From PRO6 sp035565775 (lineage in GTDB: Bacteria; Pseudomonadota; Alphaproteobacteria; Rhizobiales; Xanthobacteraceae): DNA of 64,000 nt. Position 1 is the stretch's first letter; every line of letters starts with the position of its first letter. A program made the position numbers and the translations under genes. Positions 34,776 to 43,511 of this stretch are shown here, in pieces. The stretch lies in contig DATMRW010000012.1 in the NCBI GenBank assembly GCA_035565775.1, positions 1 to 64,000 of the forward strand. Reading direction: 5' to 3'. The notes under the pieces were generated by a model. The model saw nothing but the letters and a program-made list of their open reading frames with translations, was not told the origin of the DNA and ran no database searches.

Positions 34776-36467
34776 ATGGAGCGGGTGAGGATACCGAGGG
34801 CGCAGGGCAAGTTGCATGGCAAGTCGCATGGGCATTCGGTGCGCGCTGTCGATGTCATGCTTTCGGTTCTTCTGGACGAAGGCGTGACCCACATTTTTGG
34901 CAATCCGGGATCGACCGAGATGCCGCTGATGGATGCGCTGGTCGATCACACCGAGTTCACCTATGTGCTCGGCCTGCAGGAGGCGACCGCCGTCGGCATG
35001 GCCGATGGCTATGCGCTCAAGACCGGCCGCCCTGCCTTCGTCAACCTCCATGCCGCCGGTGGCCTCGGCAATGCGATGGGCGTGCTCGTCGCCTCCAAGG
35101 CCAGCGAAACGCCGCTGGTCGTTACTGCCGGCCAGCAGGACACGCGCCACCTGTTTTCGGATCCGTGGCTGTCCGGCGATCTCGTCTCGCTGGCGCGGCC
35201 GATCGCCAAATGGGCGGTCGAGGTGCGGCGCGGCGAGGATCTCGGTCCGGCGCTGCGCCGCGCCTTTGCCATTGCGCGCACCCCGCCGGAGGGCCCGGTA
35301 TTTCTGTCGCTGCCGATGGATGTGCTCGAGGAGAAGGTCGAATGGCGTATTCCGCCGCAATCGGCGATGCCGGGGCGGACGGTGGCGGCGGGCGTCGAGC
35401 GCCTCGCCAGGCTGCTTGCCGGCAGGCCGGCGGACAAGGTCGCCATCCTGATCGGCGACGACGTGCCGGCCAATGCTGCCAAGGGCGCGCTGGCGTTGAG
35501 CCACGCTGGTGGCTACGTCGTCTATGGCACGCAGGTGACGTCGCGCTCGGCCTTTCCGGCGGACGACCCGTGCTGGGGCGGCATTCTGCGGCCCGATTTC
35601 AAGCTGATCCGTGAGACACTGGAGGGCATGGAGGCGGTGCTCTTGATCGGCGGGCGCGCCTTTGTCGCCTATCCGTACCGCGATGCGGTGCCGATCCCCA
35701 AGGGCACCCGGTTCTACCACCTTGCCAGCACGCGTGAGGCCATCGGCCGCGAATTCCCCGCCGACTTCGCCCTGACCGGCGACATCGCCGAGACGCTGGA
35801 GGCGCTGGCTGCGGCGCTCGCCCCGCAGGTCAACAAGGTTGCCGTGACGGCCCGCCGCAAGGCATTGGCCCACAAACGCAACGAGCGGGCGCGGGAGGTG
35901 CGCGCGCTGATCGCCCGGCAGACCGGGCGTCCGCTCGCGACCGATGCCGCCGTGCTGGCCGTGCTCGACGCGCTGCCGCGCGAAACCCTGATCGCCAACG
36001 ATTCCGCCGCGACATTCGGGCTGGTGCAGGAGGTGATGAAGACTTATCCCGGCCTCTACTTCTTCGCCCGCGGCGGCGTGCTCGGCTGTTCGATGCCGGC
36101 CGCGGTCGGTGCATCGCTCGCGCATGATGGTCCGGTGGCTTGCCTCGTCGGCGACGGCGGGGCGATGTATTCGCCGCAGGCACTGTGGAGCGCGGCGCAC
36201 TACAATACCCACACCATGTTCGTGGTGTTCAACAACGCCCGCTACAACGTGCTGATGAACGTCGCCCGCGACCTCGGCTGCTTCAACGCCAATGCCGACC
36301 GCTTCATCGGGATGGATATCGTCAATCCGCGCATCGACTATCAGGCGCTGGCGGCATCGATGGGGGTTCCCTCGATGCTCGCCGAGACGGTGCCGGAGAT
36401 CGGCGCCGCGATCCGGCAGGGACTGGAAGAGAGGGGGCCGACGCTGATCGAGATCCCGATCGCCTGA
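34776..36467 (+). CDS. ThDP-dependent decarboxylase, benzoylformate-decarboxylase-like
   Basis: This 563-aa enzyme belongs to the ThDP decarboxylase/acetolactate synthase superfamily. Visible features are GVTHIFGNPGSTEMPLMDAL near residue 35, the catalytic Glu in LGLQEATAVGMADGYAL near 68, a central domain (residues about 200-340), and the ThDP/Mg site GDGGAMYSPQALWSAAHYN followed by VVFNNARYN near 460-490. FGNPGSTE and LQEATAVGMADGYA resemble benzoylformate decarboxylase more than biosynthetic acetolactate synthase. An AGGAGG site precedes ATG 34776. A role in mandelate-type aromatic degradation is possible but no other mandelate genes are adjacent. Confidence 0.8.
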   Translation: MERVRIPRAQGKLHGKSHGHSVRAVDVMLSVLLDEGVTHIFGNPGSTEMPLMDALVDHTEFTYVLGLQEATAVGMADGYALKTGRPAFVNLHAAGGLGNAMGVLVASKASETPLVVTAGQQDTRHLFSDPWLSGDLVSLARPIAKWAVEVRRGEDLGPALRRAFAIARTPPEGPVFLSLPMDVLEEKVEWRIPPQSAMPGRTVAAGVERLARLLAGRPADKVAILIGDDVPANAAKGALALSHAGGYVVYGTQVTSRSAFPADDPCWGGILRPDFKLIRETLEGMEAVLLIGGRAFVAYPYRDAVPIPKGTRFYHLASTREAIGREFPADFALTGDIAETLEALAAALAPQVNKVAVTARRKALAHKRNERAREVRALIARQTGRPLATDAAVLAVLDALPRETLIANDSAATFGLVQEVMKTYPGLYFFARGGVLGCSMPAAVGASLAHDGPVACLVGDGGAMYSPQALWSAAHYNTHTMFVVFNNARYNVLMNVARDLGCFNANADRFIGMDIVNPRIDYQALAASMGVPSMLAETVPEIGAAIRQGLEERGPTLIEIPIA

Positions 36468-36749
36468 CGGAACCGGCGCGGTGCGGGGAAGGCGCTGCCA
36501 CCGCTTTGCCGCGAATTTTCCGCATAAAGCCGTTGCAACCTTGCCGGCGCGACCTATGTCTTTGCGGTGACAAGGCTTTTTGCGGTCTTGTGGCGCTTGA
36601 ATTCGATGTCGAACGATGATTTGTATCTATTCTTGCCGCAAACGTTTTCTCGCCTTTGATGAAGCGCCCGCGAGTGCTACATCGCGGCTATATTGCATGG
36701 GGCGGACGTTTGCTGGTTCGCGGTCAATGCGCGGAGTTGGAACTTAATC

Positions 36750-37943
36750 ATGCTCAACAGCCTCGGTCTCAAAGGCCGCCCAGCAGACACCCGCGTCGTG
36801 GTCGCGATGTCGGGCGGCGTCGATTCGTCCACCACGGCCGCGCTGTTGAAGTCCGAGGGCTATGACGTCGTCGGCATCACGCTGCAGCTCTACGACCACG
36901 GCGCCGCGGTCCACCGCAAGGGCGCGTGCTGCGCCGGCCAGGACATTCACGACGCGCGCGATGTCGCCGAGCGGATCGGCATTCCGCACTACGTGCTCGA
37001 CTACGAGAGCCGCTTTCGTGAATCGGTGATCGAGGCCTTTGCCGCCAGCTATGCGCTTGGCGAGACGCCGGTGCCGTGCATCGAGTGCAACCGCTCGATC
37101 AAGTTTCGCGATCTGCTCTCCACCGCGCGCGAACTCGGCGCCGATGTGCTGGCGACCGGCCACTACGTCGCGTCGCGCGGCCTGCCGGATGGCTCGCGCG
37201 CGCTCTATACCGCGGCCGATTCCGATCGCGACCAGAGCTACTTTTTGTTCGCCACCACGCGCGAGCAGCTCACCGATGTGCGCTTTCCCCTCGGCGACAT
37301 GACCAAGGCGGAGACGCGCGAACTTGCGCGGCGCTTCGGTCTTGCGGTGGCCGACAAGCATGACAGCCAGGACATCTGCTTTGTGCCGACCGGCCACTAC
37401 ACCGATCTCGTCGAGCGGCTGAAGCCGAATGCGATGGAGGCCGGCGAGATCGTCGACCTCAACGGCCATGTAATCGGCGAGCATCACGGCATCGCCAATT
37501 TCACCGTCGGCCAGCGCCGCGGCCTCGGCATCGCGGCGAGCGCACCGCTCTATGTCGTGCGGCTCGATGCGGCGTCGCGCCGTGTCGTCGTCGGCCCGCG
37601 CGAGGCGCTGCTGACGCACCGGATCACGCTGCGCGAGGTCAATTGGATCGGCGACGGTGAGATCGATCAGGTGGCGGCCAACGGCCTTGAGCTGTTCGTC
37701 AAGGTGCGCTCGACGCGCGCCGCGCAGCCGGCATGGCTCCGCGCCGTCGATGGCGGCTATGAGGTCGAGCTGGTCGCTGGCGAAGAGGGCGTCTCTCCGG
37801 GGCAGGCCTGCGTGTTCTATGAGGGCGCGTCCGGCCAGACGCGTGTGCTGGGCGGCGGCTTCATCGCCCATGCGATGCCGGATCGCCTGATGAAGCGGCC
37901 CGCCGCACGCGGAGCCGAGCCATTGGCGGTTGGCGCGCACTGA
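36750..37943 (+). CDS. mnmA: tRNA 2-thiouridine(34) synthase MnmA
   Basis: This 397-aa enzyme adds sulfur to uridine 34 of tRNA-Lys, -Glu and -Gln. It has the PP-loop VVVAMSGGVDSSTTAALL near residue 14, the first catalytic Cys in TPVPCIECNRSIKF near 110, and the second in HDSQDICFVPTGHY near 207, followed by NFTVGQRRGLGI and the C-terminal beta domain (VSPGQACVFYEG). ATG at 36750 is chosen because the PP-loop lies at the usual distance; the longer reading from 36693 adds no conserved sequence. Confidence 0.95.
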   Translation: MLNSLGLKGRPADTRVVVAMSGGVDSSTTAALLKSEGYDVVGITLQLYDHGAAVHRKGACCAGQDIHDARDVAERIGIPHYVLDYESRFRESVIEAFAASYALGETPVPCIECNRSIKFRDLLSTARELGADVLATGHYVASRGLPDGSRALYTAADSDRDQSYFLFATTREQLTDVRFPLGDMTKAETRELARRFGLAVADKHDSQDICFVPTGHYTDLVERLKPNAMEAGEIVDLNGHVIGEHHGIANFTVGQRRGLGIAASAPLYVVRLDAASRRVVVGPREALLTHRITLREVNWIGDGEIDQVAANGLELFVKVRSTRAAQPAWLRAVDGGYEVELVAGEEGVSPGQACVFYEGASGQTRVLGGGFIAHAMPDRLMKRPAARGAEPLAVGAH

Positions 37944-38058
37944 GCATGCGCGCGGCCGCGGCGATGCGGATGTAAAACGCGAGCTTGGACGATGCGGGCT
38001 TGCAAGCCATCCATCCAGACGACTACTTCCGAACAACTGAAAACGGGCCGGGGGCAGA

Positions 38059-38697
38059 ATGGGCAAGGATATTGATCGCGCCGGCGTAGCCAAAGCCTAT
38101 GCGCGCTGGGCGCCAATCTATGATCTCGTCTTTGGCCCGGTGTTCGACCGCGGACGCAAGGCGACCATCGCCATCGCCGACCGGATCGGCGGCCGCGTGC
38201 TCGATGTCGGCATCGGCACCGGCCTGTCCCTGACGGACTACTCGCCGACGACGCGGATCTGCGGCGTGGACATTTCGGAGCCGATGCTCCGCAAGGCGCA
38301 GGAGCGGGTGCAAAACCTGAACCTCGCCAATGTCGACACGCTGTCGGTGATGGATGCCAAAAACCTCGCCTTTCCCGACAACTTCTTCGACGCGGTGGTG
38401 GCGCAATACGTCATCACGGCGGTGCCTGATCCCGAGGGGACGTTGGACGACTTCATTCGCGTGCTCAAGCCGAGCGGCGAGCTGATCCTCGTCAACCACA
38501 TCGGCGCGGAAGGCGGCCCGCGCAAGGCCTTTGAGCTCGCGTTCGCGCCGGTCGCGCGGCGGCTTGGCTGGCGGCCGGAATTTCCGTGGGAGCGGCTGGT
38601 GAAGTGGGCCGCGGTTCATGGCGGCGTGACGCTGGAAGAGCGCCGTCCGATGCCGCCGATGGGGCATTTTTCGCTGATCCGCTATCGCAAGAGCTGA
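38059..38697 (+). CDS. Phospholipid N-methyltransferase-like (PmtA type)
   Basis: This 212-aa class I methyltransferase has motif I VLDVGIGTGLSL near residue 48, GVDISEPMLRKAQER, LSVMDAKNLAFPDNFFD near 95-110 and VLKPSGELILVNHIGAEGG near 135. The YARWAPIYDLVFGPVFDRGR opening and the sequence as a whole resemble Rhodobacter/Bradyrhizobium phosphatidylethanolamine N-methyltransferases, which make phosphatidylcholine. A UbiE-like role cannot be excluded. It follows mnmA by 115 nt and precedes the P450 operon. Confidence 0.75.
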   Translation: MGKDIDRAGVAKAYARWAPIYDLVFGPVFDRGRKATIAIADRIGGRVLDVGIGTGLSLTDYSPTTRICGVDISEPMLRKAQERVQNLNLANVDTLSVMDAKNLAFPDNFFDAVVAQYVITAVPDPEGTLDDFIRVLKPSGELILVNHIGAEGGPRKAFELAFAPVARRLGWRPEFPWERLVKWAAVHGGVTLEERRPMPPMGHFSLIRYRKS

Positions 38698-38869
38698 TCC
38701 GACTCGTCGGCAGCGCCGCTTTTAAGGCGCGCCGGACCTTTCTGCCGCCCTGCATTTTCCACAACGACCGACGCGCCTTTGCCGGCGCGGGTTTCGCCGC
38801 GGCAAATCTGCTGCAGGCGGCCTCCAGCCGTGCGGCTTTTGCGGCGGCTCGCGCAGCTTTGTTCCCGTA

Positions 38870-38901
38870 CGGTTGACAAATCAACCGATCCGCTCGATTG
38901 T
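38870..38901 (+). promoter_or_regulatory. P450-operon promoter with MarR-type operator over the -35
   Basis: The palindrome CGGTTGA-CAAA-TCAACCG (38870-38887; 7-bp arms) covers a perfect TTGACA -35 (38873-38878). A 17-nt spacer leads to GATTGT (38896-38901). A near-identical operator stands before the ABC importer at 41338-41354. The P450 ATG is about 85 nt downstream. Confidence 0.75.
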
Positions 38902-38984
38902 TGGCGAAAGGCCCATCGTGGCCGGACTAACCAAAATGCGTAAGCGCGGCCCGTCTGCGGATCGGCTGTGCCGGGAGGATGTTG

Positions 38985-40193
38985 ATGAGCGCAGCCGCGC
39001 AAGCAGGCGCACGCCCGCCGGTTTCGTCGGTCGATCTGTTTTCGATCGAATTCTTTTCCGATCCCTTTCCTGATCATGCGGCGCTGCGCGATGCAGGGCC
39101 GATCGTCTGGCTCGATCGCTATTCGATCTGGGCCGCGGCGCGCTATCAGGAAGTGCATCAGATCTTGAACGACTGGCAGACGTTCTGCTCCAGCCGCGGT
39201 GTCGGCATGAGCGACTTCGCCAAGGAAAAGCCGTGGCGGCCGCCGAGCCTCGTGCTCGAAAAGGATCCGCCCGAACATACGCGCACGCGCTCGGTGCTCA
39301 ACAAGGTGCTGTCGCCTGCGGTGATGAAAACGCTGCGCGCGGGCTTTGCCGAGGCGGCGGAACAGAAGGCCGACGAGTTGCTCAAGCTTGGCAGCTTCGA
39401 TGCGATCACCGAACTGGCGCAAGGCTTTCCGCTGTCGGTTTTTCCCGATGCGGTGGGGATGCGGCGCGAGGGGCGCGAGCACCTGCTGCCCTATGCCGGT
39501 ACGGTGTTCAATGCGTTCGGCCCCGACAACGAGCTGCGCCGGAACGCGATTGAGCGCGCCGCGCCGCATATCGCTTGGGTGACCGAGCAGTGTCAGCGGA
39601 TCAATCTTTCCTCCGACGGCCTCGGCGCAAAAATCTATGCGGCGGCAGATGCCGGCGAAATCACGCATCAGGAAGCACCGATGCTAGTGCGCTCGCTGCT
39701 CAGTGCCGGTCTCGATACCACCGTCAACGGCTTCGGCGCGGCGATCTATTGCCTCGCGCGCTTTCCCGACCAGTGGGCGCGGCTGCGCGCGAAGCCCGAG
39801 CTGGCGCGCGCGGCCTTCGAGGAGGCGATCCGTTTTGAATCGCCGGTCCAGACCTTTTTCCGCACGACGACGCGGCCGGTGGAGATTGGCGGCGTGCAGC
39901 TCGGCGAGGGCGAGAAGGTGATCACGTTGCTCGCCTCCGCCAATCGCGATCCGCGAAAATGGGAGAACCCCGACGTCTACGACATCGAGCGGCGGACCAG
40001 CGGCCATGTCGGCTTCGGCGCCGGCATTCACATGTGCGTCGGCCAGTTGCTGGCGCGGCTGGAAGGCGAGGTGATGATGGGTGCGCTGGCGCGCAGGGTG
40101 AAGTCGATCGAGATCGTCGGCGTGCCGAAGCGGGCGTTCAACAACACCTTGCGCGGGTTGGAGAGTCTTCCCGTTCGCATTCATCCGAATTGA
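38985..40193 (+). CDS. Cytochrome P450, CYP199A-like
   Basis: This 402-aa soluble bacterial P450 has the I-helix oxygen-binding motif AGLDTT (A241-T246), the ExxR pair in FEEAIRFESPVQTFF near residue 280, and the heme Cys loop GFGAGIHMCVG with C351. Stretches such as FCSSRGVGMSDFAKEKPWRP, REGREHLLPYAGTVFNAFGP and FNNTLRGLESLP closely match the CYP199A subfamily as I remember it; CYP199A enzymes oxidise or demethylate para-substituted benzoates. ATG at 38985 is preferred to 38979, because GGGAGG is too close to the first ATG. Its ferredoxin partner follows after 12 nt. Confidence 0.92.
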   Translation: MSAAAQAGARPPVSSVDLFSIEFFSDPFPDHAALRDAGPIVWLDRYSIWAAARYQEVHQILNDWQTFCSSRGVGMSDFAKEKPWRPPSLVLEKDPPEHTRTRSVLNKVLSPAVMKTLRAGFAEAAEQKADELLKLGSFDAITELAQGFPLSVFPDAVGMRREGREHLLPYAGTVFNAFGPDNELRRNAIERAAPHIAWVTEQCQRINLSSDGLGAKIYAAADAGEITHQEAPMLVRSLLSAGLDTTVNGFGAAIYCLARFPDQWARLRAKPELARAAFEEAIRFESPVQTFFRTTTRPVEIGGVQLGEGEKVITLLASANRDPRKWENPDVYDIERRTSGHVGFGAGIHMCVGQLLARLEGEVMMGALARRVKSIEIVGVPKRAFNNTLRGLESLPVRIHPN

Positions 40194-40205
40194 TCTGGGG
40201 CCATC

Positions 40206-40529
40206 ATGCCAAAAATCAACTTTGTCACCGCCGACGACGCGCGGCACGAGATCGAAGTGCAGGACGGCACTTCCGTGATGCAGGCTGCGATCGCCGCCGG
40301 CCTCGACGGCATCGTTGCCGAATGCGGCGGCAACGCGATGTGCGCGACCTGCCATGTCTATGTCGAACCGGCCGATCTCGGGCGGCTTGGGCCGATGAGC
40401 GCCGACGAGGATGCGCTGCTCGACGGCACCGCGAGCGAGCGGAAGGACAACAGTCGCCTGAGCTGTCAGATCGAGATGACCGCGGCGCTCGACGGCCTGA
40501 CCGTTCACCTGCCGGAGCGGCAAGTCTGA
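40206..40529 (+). CDS. [2Fe-2S] ferredoxin, palustrisredoxin-like
   Basis: This 107-aa adrenodoxin/putidaredoxin-type ferredoxin has the cluster ligands ECGGNAMCATCHVYV (three Cys near residues 40-49) and a fourth in RLSCQIEM near 86. It probably carries electrons to the P450 encoded 12 nt upstream. No ferredoxin reductase gene is in the window, so the reductase must be encoded elsewhere. Confidence 0.93.
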   Translation: MPKINFVTADDARHEIEVQDGTSVMQAAIAAGLDGIVAECGGNAMCATCHVYVEPADLGRLGPMSADEDALLDGTASERKDNSRLSCQIEMTAALDGLTVHLPERQV

Positions 40530-40579
40530 CAGCCAGTGGGTGCTTTTGCACGGCGCGATGGAGATGATCAGTCGGAGAG

Positions 40580-40612
40580 GCCTCGGTGAATTGCCGTTTC
40601 ATTCGCCGAGGC
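40580..40612 (+). terminator. Hairpin after the ferredoxin gene
   Basis: GCCTCGG (40580-40586) and CCGAGGC (40606-40612), extended inward by GAAT/ATTC across one T-G pair, form an 11- to 12-bp stem. No T run follows, so termination is uncertain; it separates the P450 operon from marR. Confidence 0.45.
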
Positions 40613-40658
40613 GCTATCGTAGATACGAGGAGAGCTGATCCAATCATCCGAGGGGCCG

Positions 40659-41276
40659 ATGACGCAGAAAGTTCTTGATCTCGACCGCTATATTCCGGCG
40701 CTGCTGACCTTTTTGGCGAACAAGCTGTCGAACGGCTCGTCGAGCATCTATCGCCGCCTGTTCGGCGTGAGCGTCACCGAATGGCGCGTGCTCTCGATGC
40801 TCGCGGTCGAGTCGAACATTCCGGCGCAGCGCGTCTGCCAGGTCATCGGCTTCGACAAGGCGATCGTCAGCCGCACGGTGCAGGTGCTGGCCGACAAGGG
40901 CTGGGTCTCGGTCGCCACCGACCGCAAGGACATCCGCCGCCGGACGCTCGCTCTCACCCGTGCCGGCAAGGCGATGCACGACAAAATTTTGAAGGTGGCG
41001 CTGAAGCGCGAGTCGCTGCTCATCTCGCAGTTTTCCCCGCAGGAGCTGGATCTGCTGATCGACTTCTTGGGCCGCATGCTGGCGAAGGTCGGCGAGGTCA
41101 ATGCCTATGATCCGAGCCGGCCGGCGGGCAAGGCTGCGGCCAAGGGGAAGGGCGGCGCGAAGCAGGCCAAGGGGGCGCCTGCCAAGACCGTTGCACAGTC
41201 AACCGTCAAGGCGGTGAAGCCGCGTGCGAAGGCAGTCGCGCGGCCGGCAAAGCGCAGCTCATCTGCGGCAGACTAG
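40659..41276 (+). CDS. MarR-family regulator with Lys/Ala-rich tail
   Basis: This 205-aa protein has a MarR winged-helix domain (residues about 15-145): SVTEWRVLSMLAVESNIPAQ, the recognition region RVCQVIGFDKAIVSRTVQVL, and the wing TDRKDIRRRTLALTRAG. Residues about 150-205 form an unusual Lys/Ala/Pro-rich tail (AGKAAAKGKGGAKQAKGAP, then KPRAKAVARPAKR) like eukaryotic H1 or bacterial histone-like tails. It sits between two transcription units that carry matching palindromes and is the likely repressor of both. MarR proteins in related bacteria often respond to aromatic CoA thioesters or acids. Confidence 0.9.
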   Translation: MTQKVLDLDRYIPALLTFLANKLSNGSSSIYRRLFGVSVTEWRVLSMLAVESNIPAQRVCQVIGFDKAIVSRTVQVLADKGWVSVATDRKDIRRRTLALTRAGKAMHDKILKVALKRESLLISQFSPQELDLLIDFLGRMLAKVGEVNAYDPSRPAGKAAAKGKGGAKQAKGAPAKTVAQSTVKAVKPRAKAVARPAKRSSSAAD

Positions 41277-41337
41277 CAGCGCCGGTCTCCGCCTGATCCT
41301 CTCGCGTAGATCCCGAAAAAATTGGTGTGGGCAGAAA

Positions 41338-41368
41338 CGTTGACATATCAACCGTGCGCCCATACTGT
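41338..41368 (+). promoter_or_regulatory. ABC-importer promoter with MarR-type operator over the -35
   Basis: GTTGA-CATA-TCAAC (41339-41352) covers a perfect TTGACA -35 (41340-41345); a 17-nt spacer leads to TACTGT (41363-41368). Over 18 aligned positions it matches the operator before the P450 in 15. The gene starts at 41452. Confidence 0.75.
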
Positions 41369-41451
41369 TGCGGGCAATAGCGACAGGCGGGAATAGCCTG
41401 CCGTCGCCGCGCCGCCGAAATGAGCGGCAGGATTGATCGGGGAGGATCAGG

Positions 41452-42609
41452 ATGTTTGCTCGCATCGGGATGACGGCTGCAGTTGCAGCGACAATGTTCG
41501 CTGGCTCGGCACTTGCGCAAAATGCCATCACCATTGGTTTGAGCGGTTCGCTCACCGGCCCGTCGTCGGGCAGCTATGCCCCGGCGGTCGAGGGACTGCG
41601 CCTTTACATCGACAAGCTCAACAAGGCTGGTGGCGTTGGCGGCAAGCAGATCAATCTCGTTCTGCAGGACGATCAGGGACAGGCGTCGAAGGCTGGCGCG
41701 AACATCAAGAAACTGCTTACCCAGGACAACGCGTCGCTGGTGATCAATGCCAGCCTCTCGGCCACTTATGGGCCGATGATCCAGGAAGTGCAGCGCGCCA
41801 ACATCCCGATGATTTTTGCCGGTGCAGTGTGCCCGAAGGAGGTCTATCCCCCGGCGCAGCCGCTGCTCTATTGCACCACCGCATTCGCGGCGCAGTATGA
41901 CAGCCGCGCCACGCTCGACTTCGTCAAGGAAAAGTCCGGCACCGCCGTGAAGCTCGGCCTCGTCGCCATGGCGATCCCGGTCTCGCGCGGCGAGATCGAT
42001 TTTGCCGAGGGCCTGTCGAAGGAAATGGGCATGCAGCCGGTCGACAAGGAGATCGTGCCGCCGCCGACGCCGGATTACACGCCGTTCGCGACCAAGCTCA
42101 ATGACGCGGCGCCGGACTGGGTCTATGCGTGGGCGCCGTGGGTGACCGAGGTGAAGACGCTCGAGTCGCTGCGCAAGCTCGGCTGGCAGGGCAGCTACAT
42201 CACCTGGGCGCATCTTGAGGCCGAAGGCGAGCTGGCGCGCCTGAAGGACGCCAAGCTCTATGCCATCGGCGCCAATTCGCTGTTCAACGAAAAGCTGCCG
42301 GTCCATGCCGAAATCGTGGAAGCGGCCAAGGCAGCGAACTCCTCGACCAATCCGAACCTGATGACCGAGGGCTGGATTGCGGGCCTCGTGATCGAGGCGG
42401 CGCTCAAGGCCGCGAATGGCGACCCCGCCAAGCTGCAGGATGCGCTGTCGAGCCTCAAGGTGGATACCAAAGGCCTGCGCGGCGGCCCGATCGAGTGGAC
42501 CAAGGACAACCACTTCCGCACCAAGCAGTACTATCGCGTCTATCGCTGGAACGACGGCAAGAGCGACATCGAGATCGTCAAGGACTGGGTTGGCCTCGAC
42601 GTGAAGTGA
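41452..42609 (+). CDS. Branched-chain/aromatic-acid ABC importer, substrate-binding protein
   Basis: This 385-aa periplasmic protein has a signal peptide (MFARIGMTAAVAATMFAGSA, cleavage after ALAQ) and a Peripla_BP_6 (LivJ-type) fold: ITIGLSGSLTGPSSGSYAPA, QDDQGQASKAGANIKKLLTQ and later YKAR-like C-terminal strands. GGGAGGATCAGG precedes the ATG. Relatives in soil Nitrobacteraceae often bind aromatic acids, and the MarR link to a CYP199A-type P450 supports that here, but the ligand is not readable from the sequence. Confidence 0.9.
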   Translation: MFARIGMTAAVAATMFAGSALAQNAITIGLSGSLTGPSSGSYAPAVEGLRLYIDKLNKAGGVGGKQINLVLQDDQGQASKAGANIKKLLTQDNASLVINASLSATYGPMIQEVQRANIPMIFAGAVCPKEVYPPAQPLLYCTTAFAAQYDSRATLDFVKEKSGTAVKLGLVAMAIPVSRGEIDFAEGLSKEMGMQPVDKEIVPPPTPDYTPFATKLNDAAPDWVYAWAPWVTEVKTLESLRKLGWQGSYITWAHLEAEGELARLKDAKLYAIGANSLFNEKLPVHAEIVEAAKAANSSTNPNLMTEGWIAGLVIEAALKAANGDPAKLQDALSSLKVDTKGLRGGPIEWTKDNHFRTKQYYRVYRWNDGKSDIEIVKDWVGLDVK

Positions 42610-42638
42610 GTTGAGCGTCCGGCTCGGCGGGGATCGAC

Positions 42639-43511
42639 ATGCAGCTTGTCGTTAACATCATCGTTCTGGCGTCGATCTACGCATTGATCGCCTGCGGCTA
42701 TGTGCTGATCTACCGCGTCAGCCGTGTGCTCAACCTTGCGCATGGCGAGCTGATGATGCTCGGAGCCTATCTCCTGTTGCTCGTCGGCTCGAACATTTCA
42801 AGCGATCCCGTCATCGCACTGTCCGGCGCGGCGCTGCTCAGCCTCGCGGTCGGGGTCGTTGTCTATGTCGTATTGATGCGGCGCATGACCGGCGAGGCGG
42901 TGCTCGCCGGCGTGCTCACCACCATCGCCCTCGGCATTCTGCTGCGCGGGGTGATCGTGCTGATATGGACGGCGCAGCAGCAATACCCGGCGCGCGTCCT
43001 CGCGCTCGCCAATCCCTCGATCCAGATCTTTCCGGGCGCGCGGATCTCGGCGATGGCGCTGACCCTCGTGTTGGTGACGGCAGCGGTCTATGCCGGGCTG
43101 TTCGCCTTCCTGCAACTGACGCGCTGGGGCATCCGCATGCGTGCGGCCGGGCAGAACCCGCTGCTCGCCTCGCAGCGCGGCATCAACCTCAATGGCATCT
43201 ACGCGCTCGCCTGGGGGCTGTCGACATTCACCGGCGCTGCTGCCGGCGTGCTGATCGCGCTCGACTCCGGGCTCGACGGCACGATGGCGATCATCGGCCT
43301 CAAGGCATTTCCCGCCGCGCTGGTCGGCGGCCTCGACAGCCTCGTCGGCGCGCTCGCGGGTTCGCTGATCATCGCGATTGCGGAGGTCATTTTGATCCAG
43401 AAGGTCGATCCGCTGCTGTCCGACGTCGTGCCGTTCCTCATTCTCATCGTGATGCTCTTCGTCAGGCCGTGGGGGCTGTTCGGCACGCGCGAGGAGCTCG
43501 ATCGTGTCTGA
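42639..43511 (+). CDS. ABC importer permease, LivH-type
   Basis: This 290-aa inner-membrane permease has LivH features: IYALIACGYVLIYRVSRVLN, LAHGELMMLGAYLLLL near residue 35, MRAAGQNPLLASQRGIN near 168-185 and GLKAFPAALVGGLDSLVGAL near 225. About eight membrane helices are expected. It follows the binding-protein gene by 29 nt and overlaps the next permease by 8 nt. Confidence 0.93.
   Translation: MQLVVNIIVLASIYALIACGYVLIYRVSRVLNLAHGELMMLGAYLLLLVGSNISSDPVIALSGAALLSLAVGVVVYVVLMRRMTGEAVLAGVLTTIALGILLRGVIVLIWTAQQQYPARVLALANPSIQIFPGARISAMALTLVLVTAAVYAGLFAFLQLTRWGIRMRAAGQNPLLASQRGINLNGIYALAWGLSTFTGAAAGVLIALDSGLDGTMAIIGLKAFPAALVGGLDSLVGALAGSLIIAIAEVILIQKVDPLLSDVVPFLILIVMLFVRPWGLFGTREELDRV

Noticed and set aside
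38586..38876. Plus-strand frame across the end of the methyltransferase gene
   Set aside because: It is out of frame with the real gene, Arg/Ala-rich, and has no start signal.
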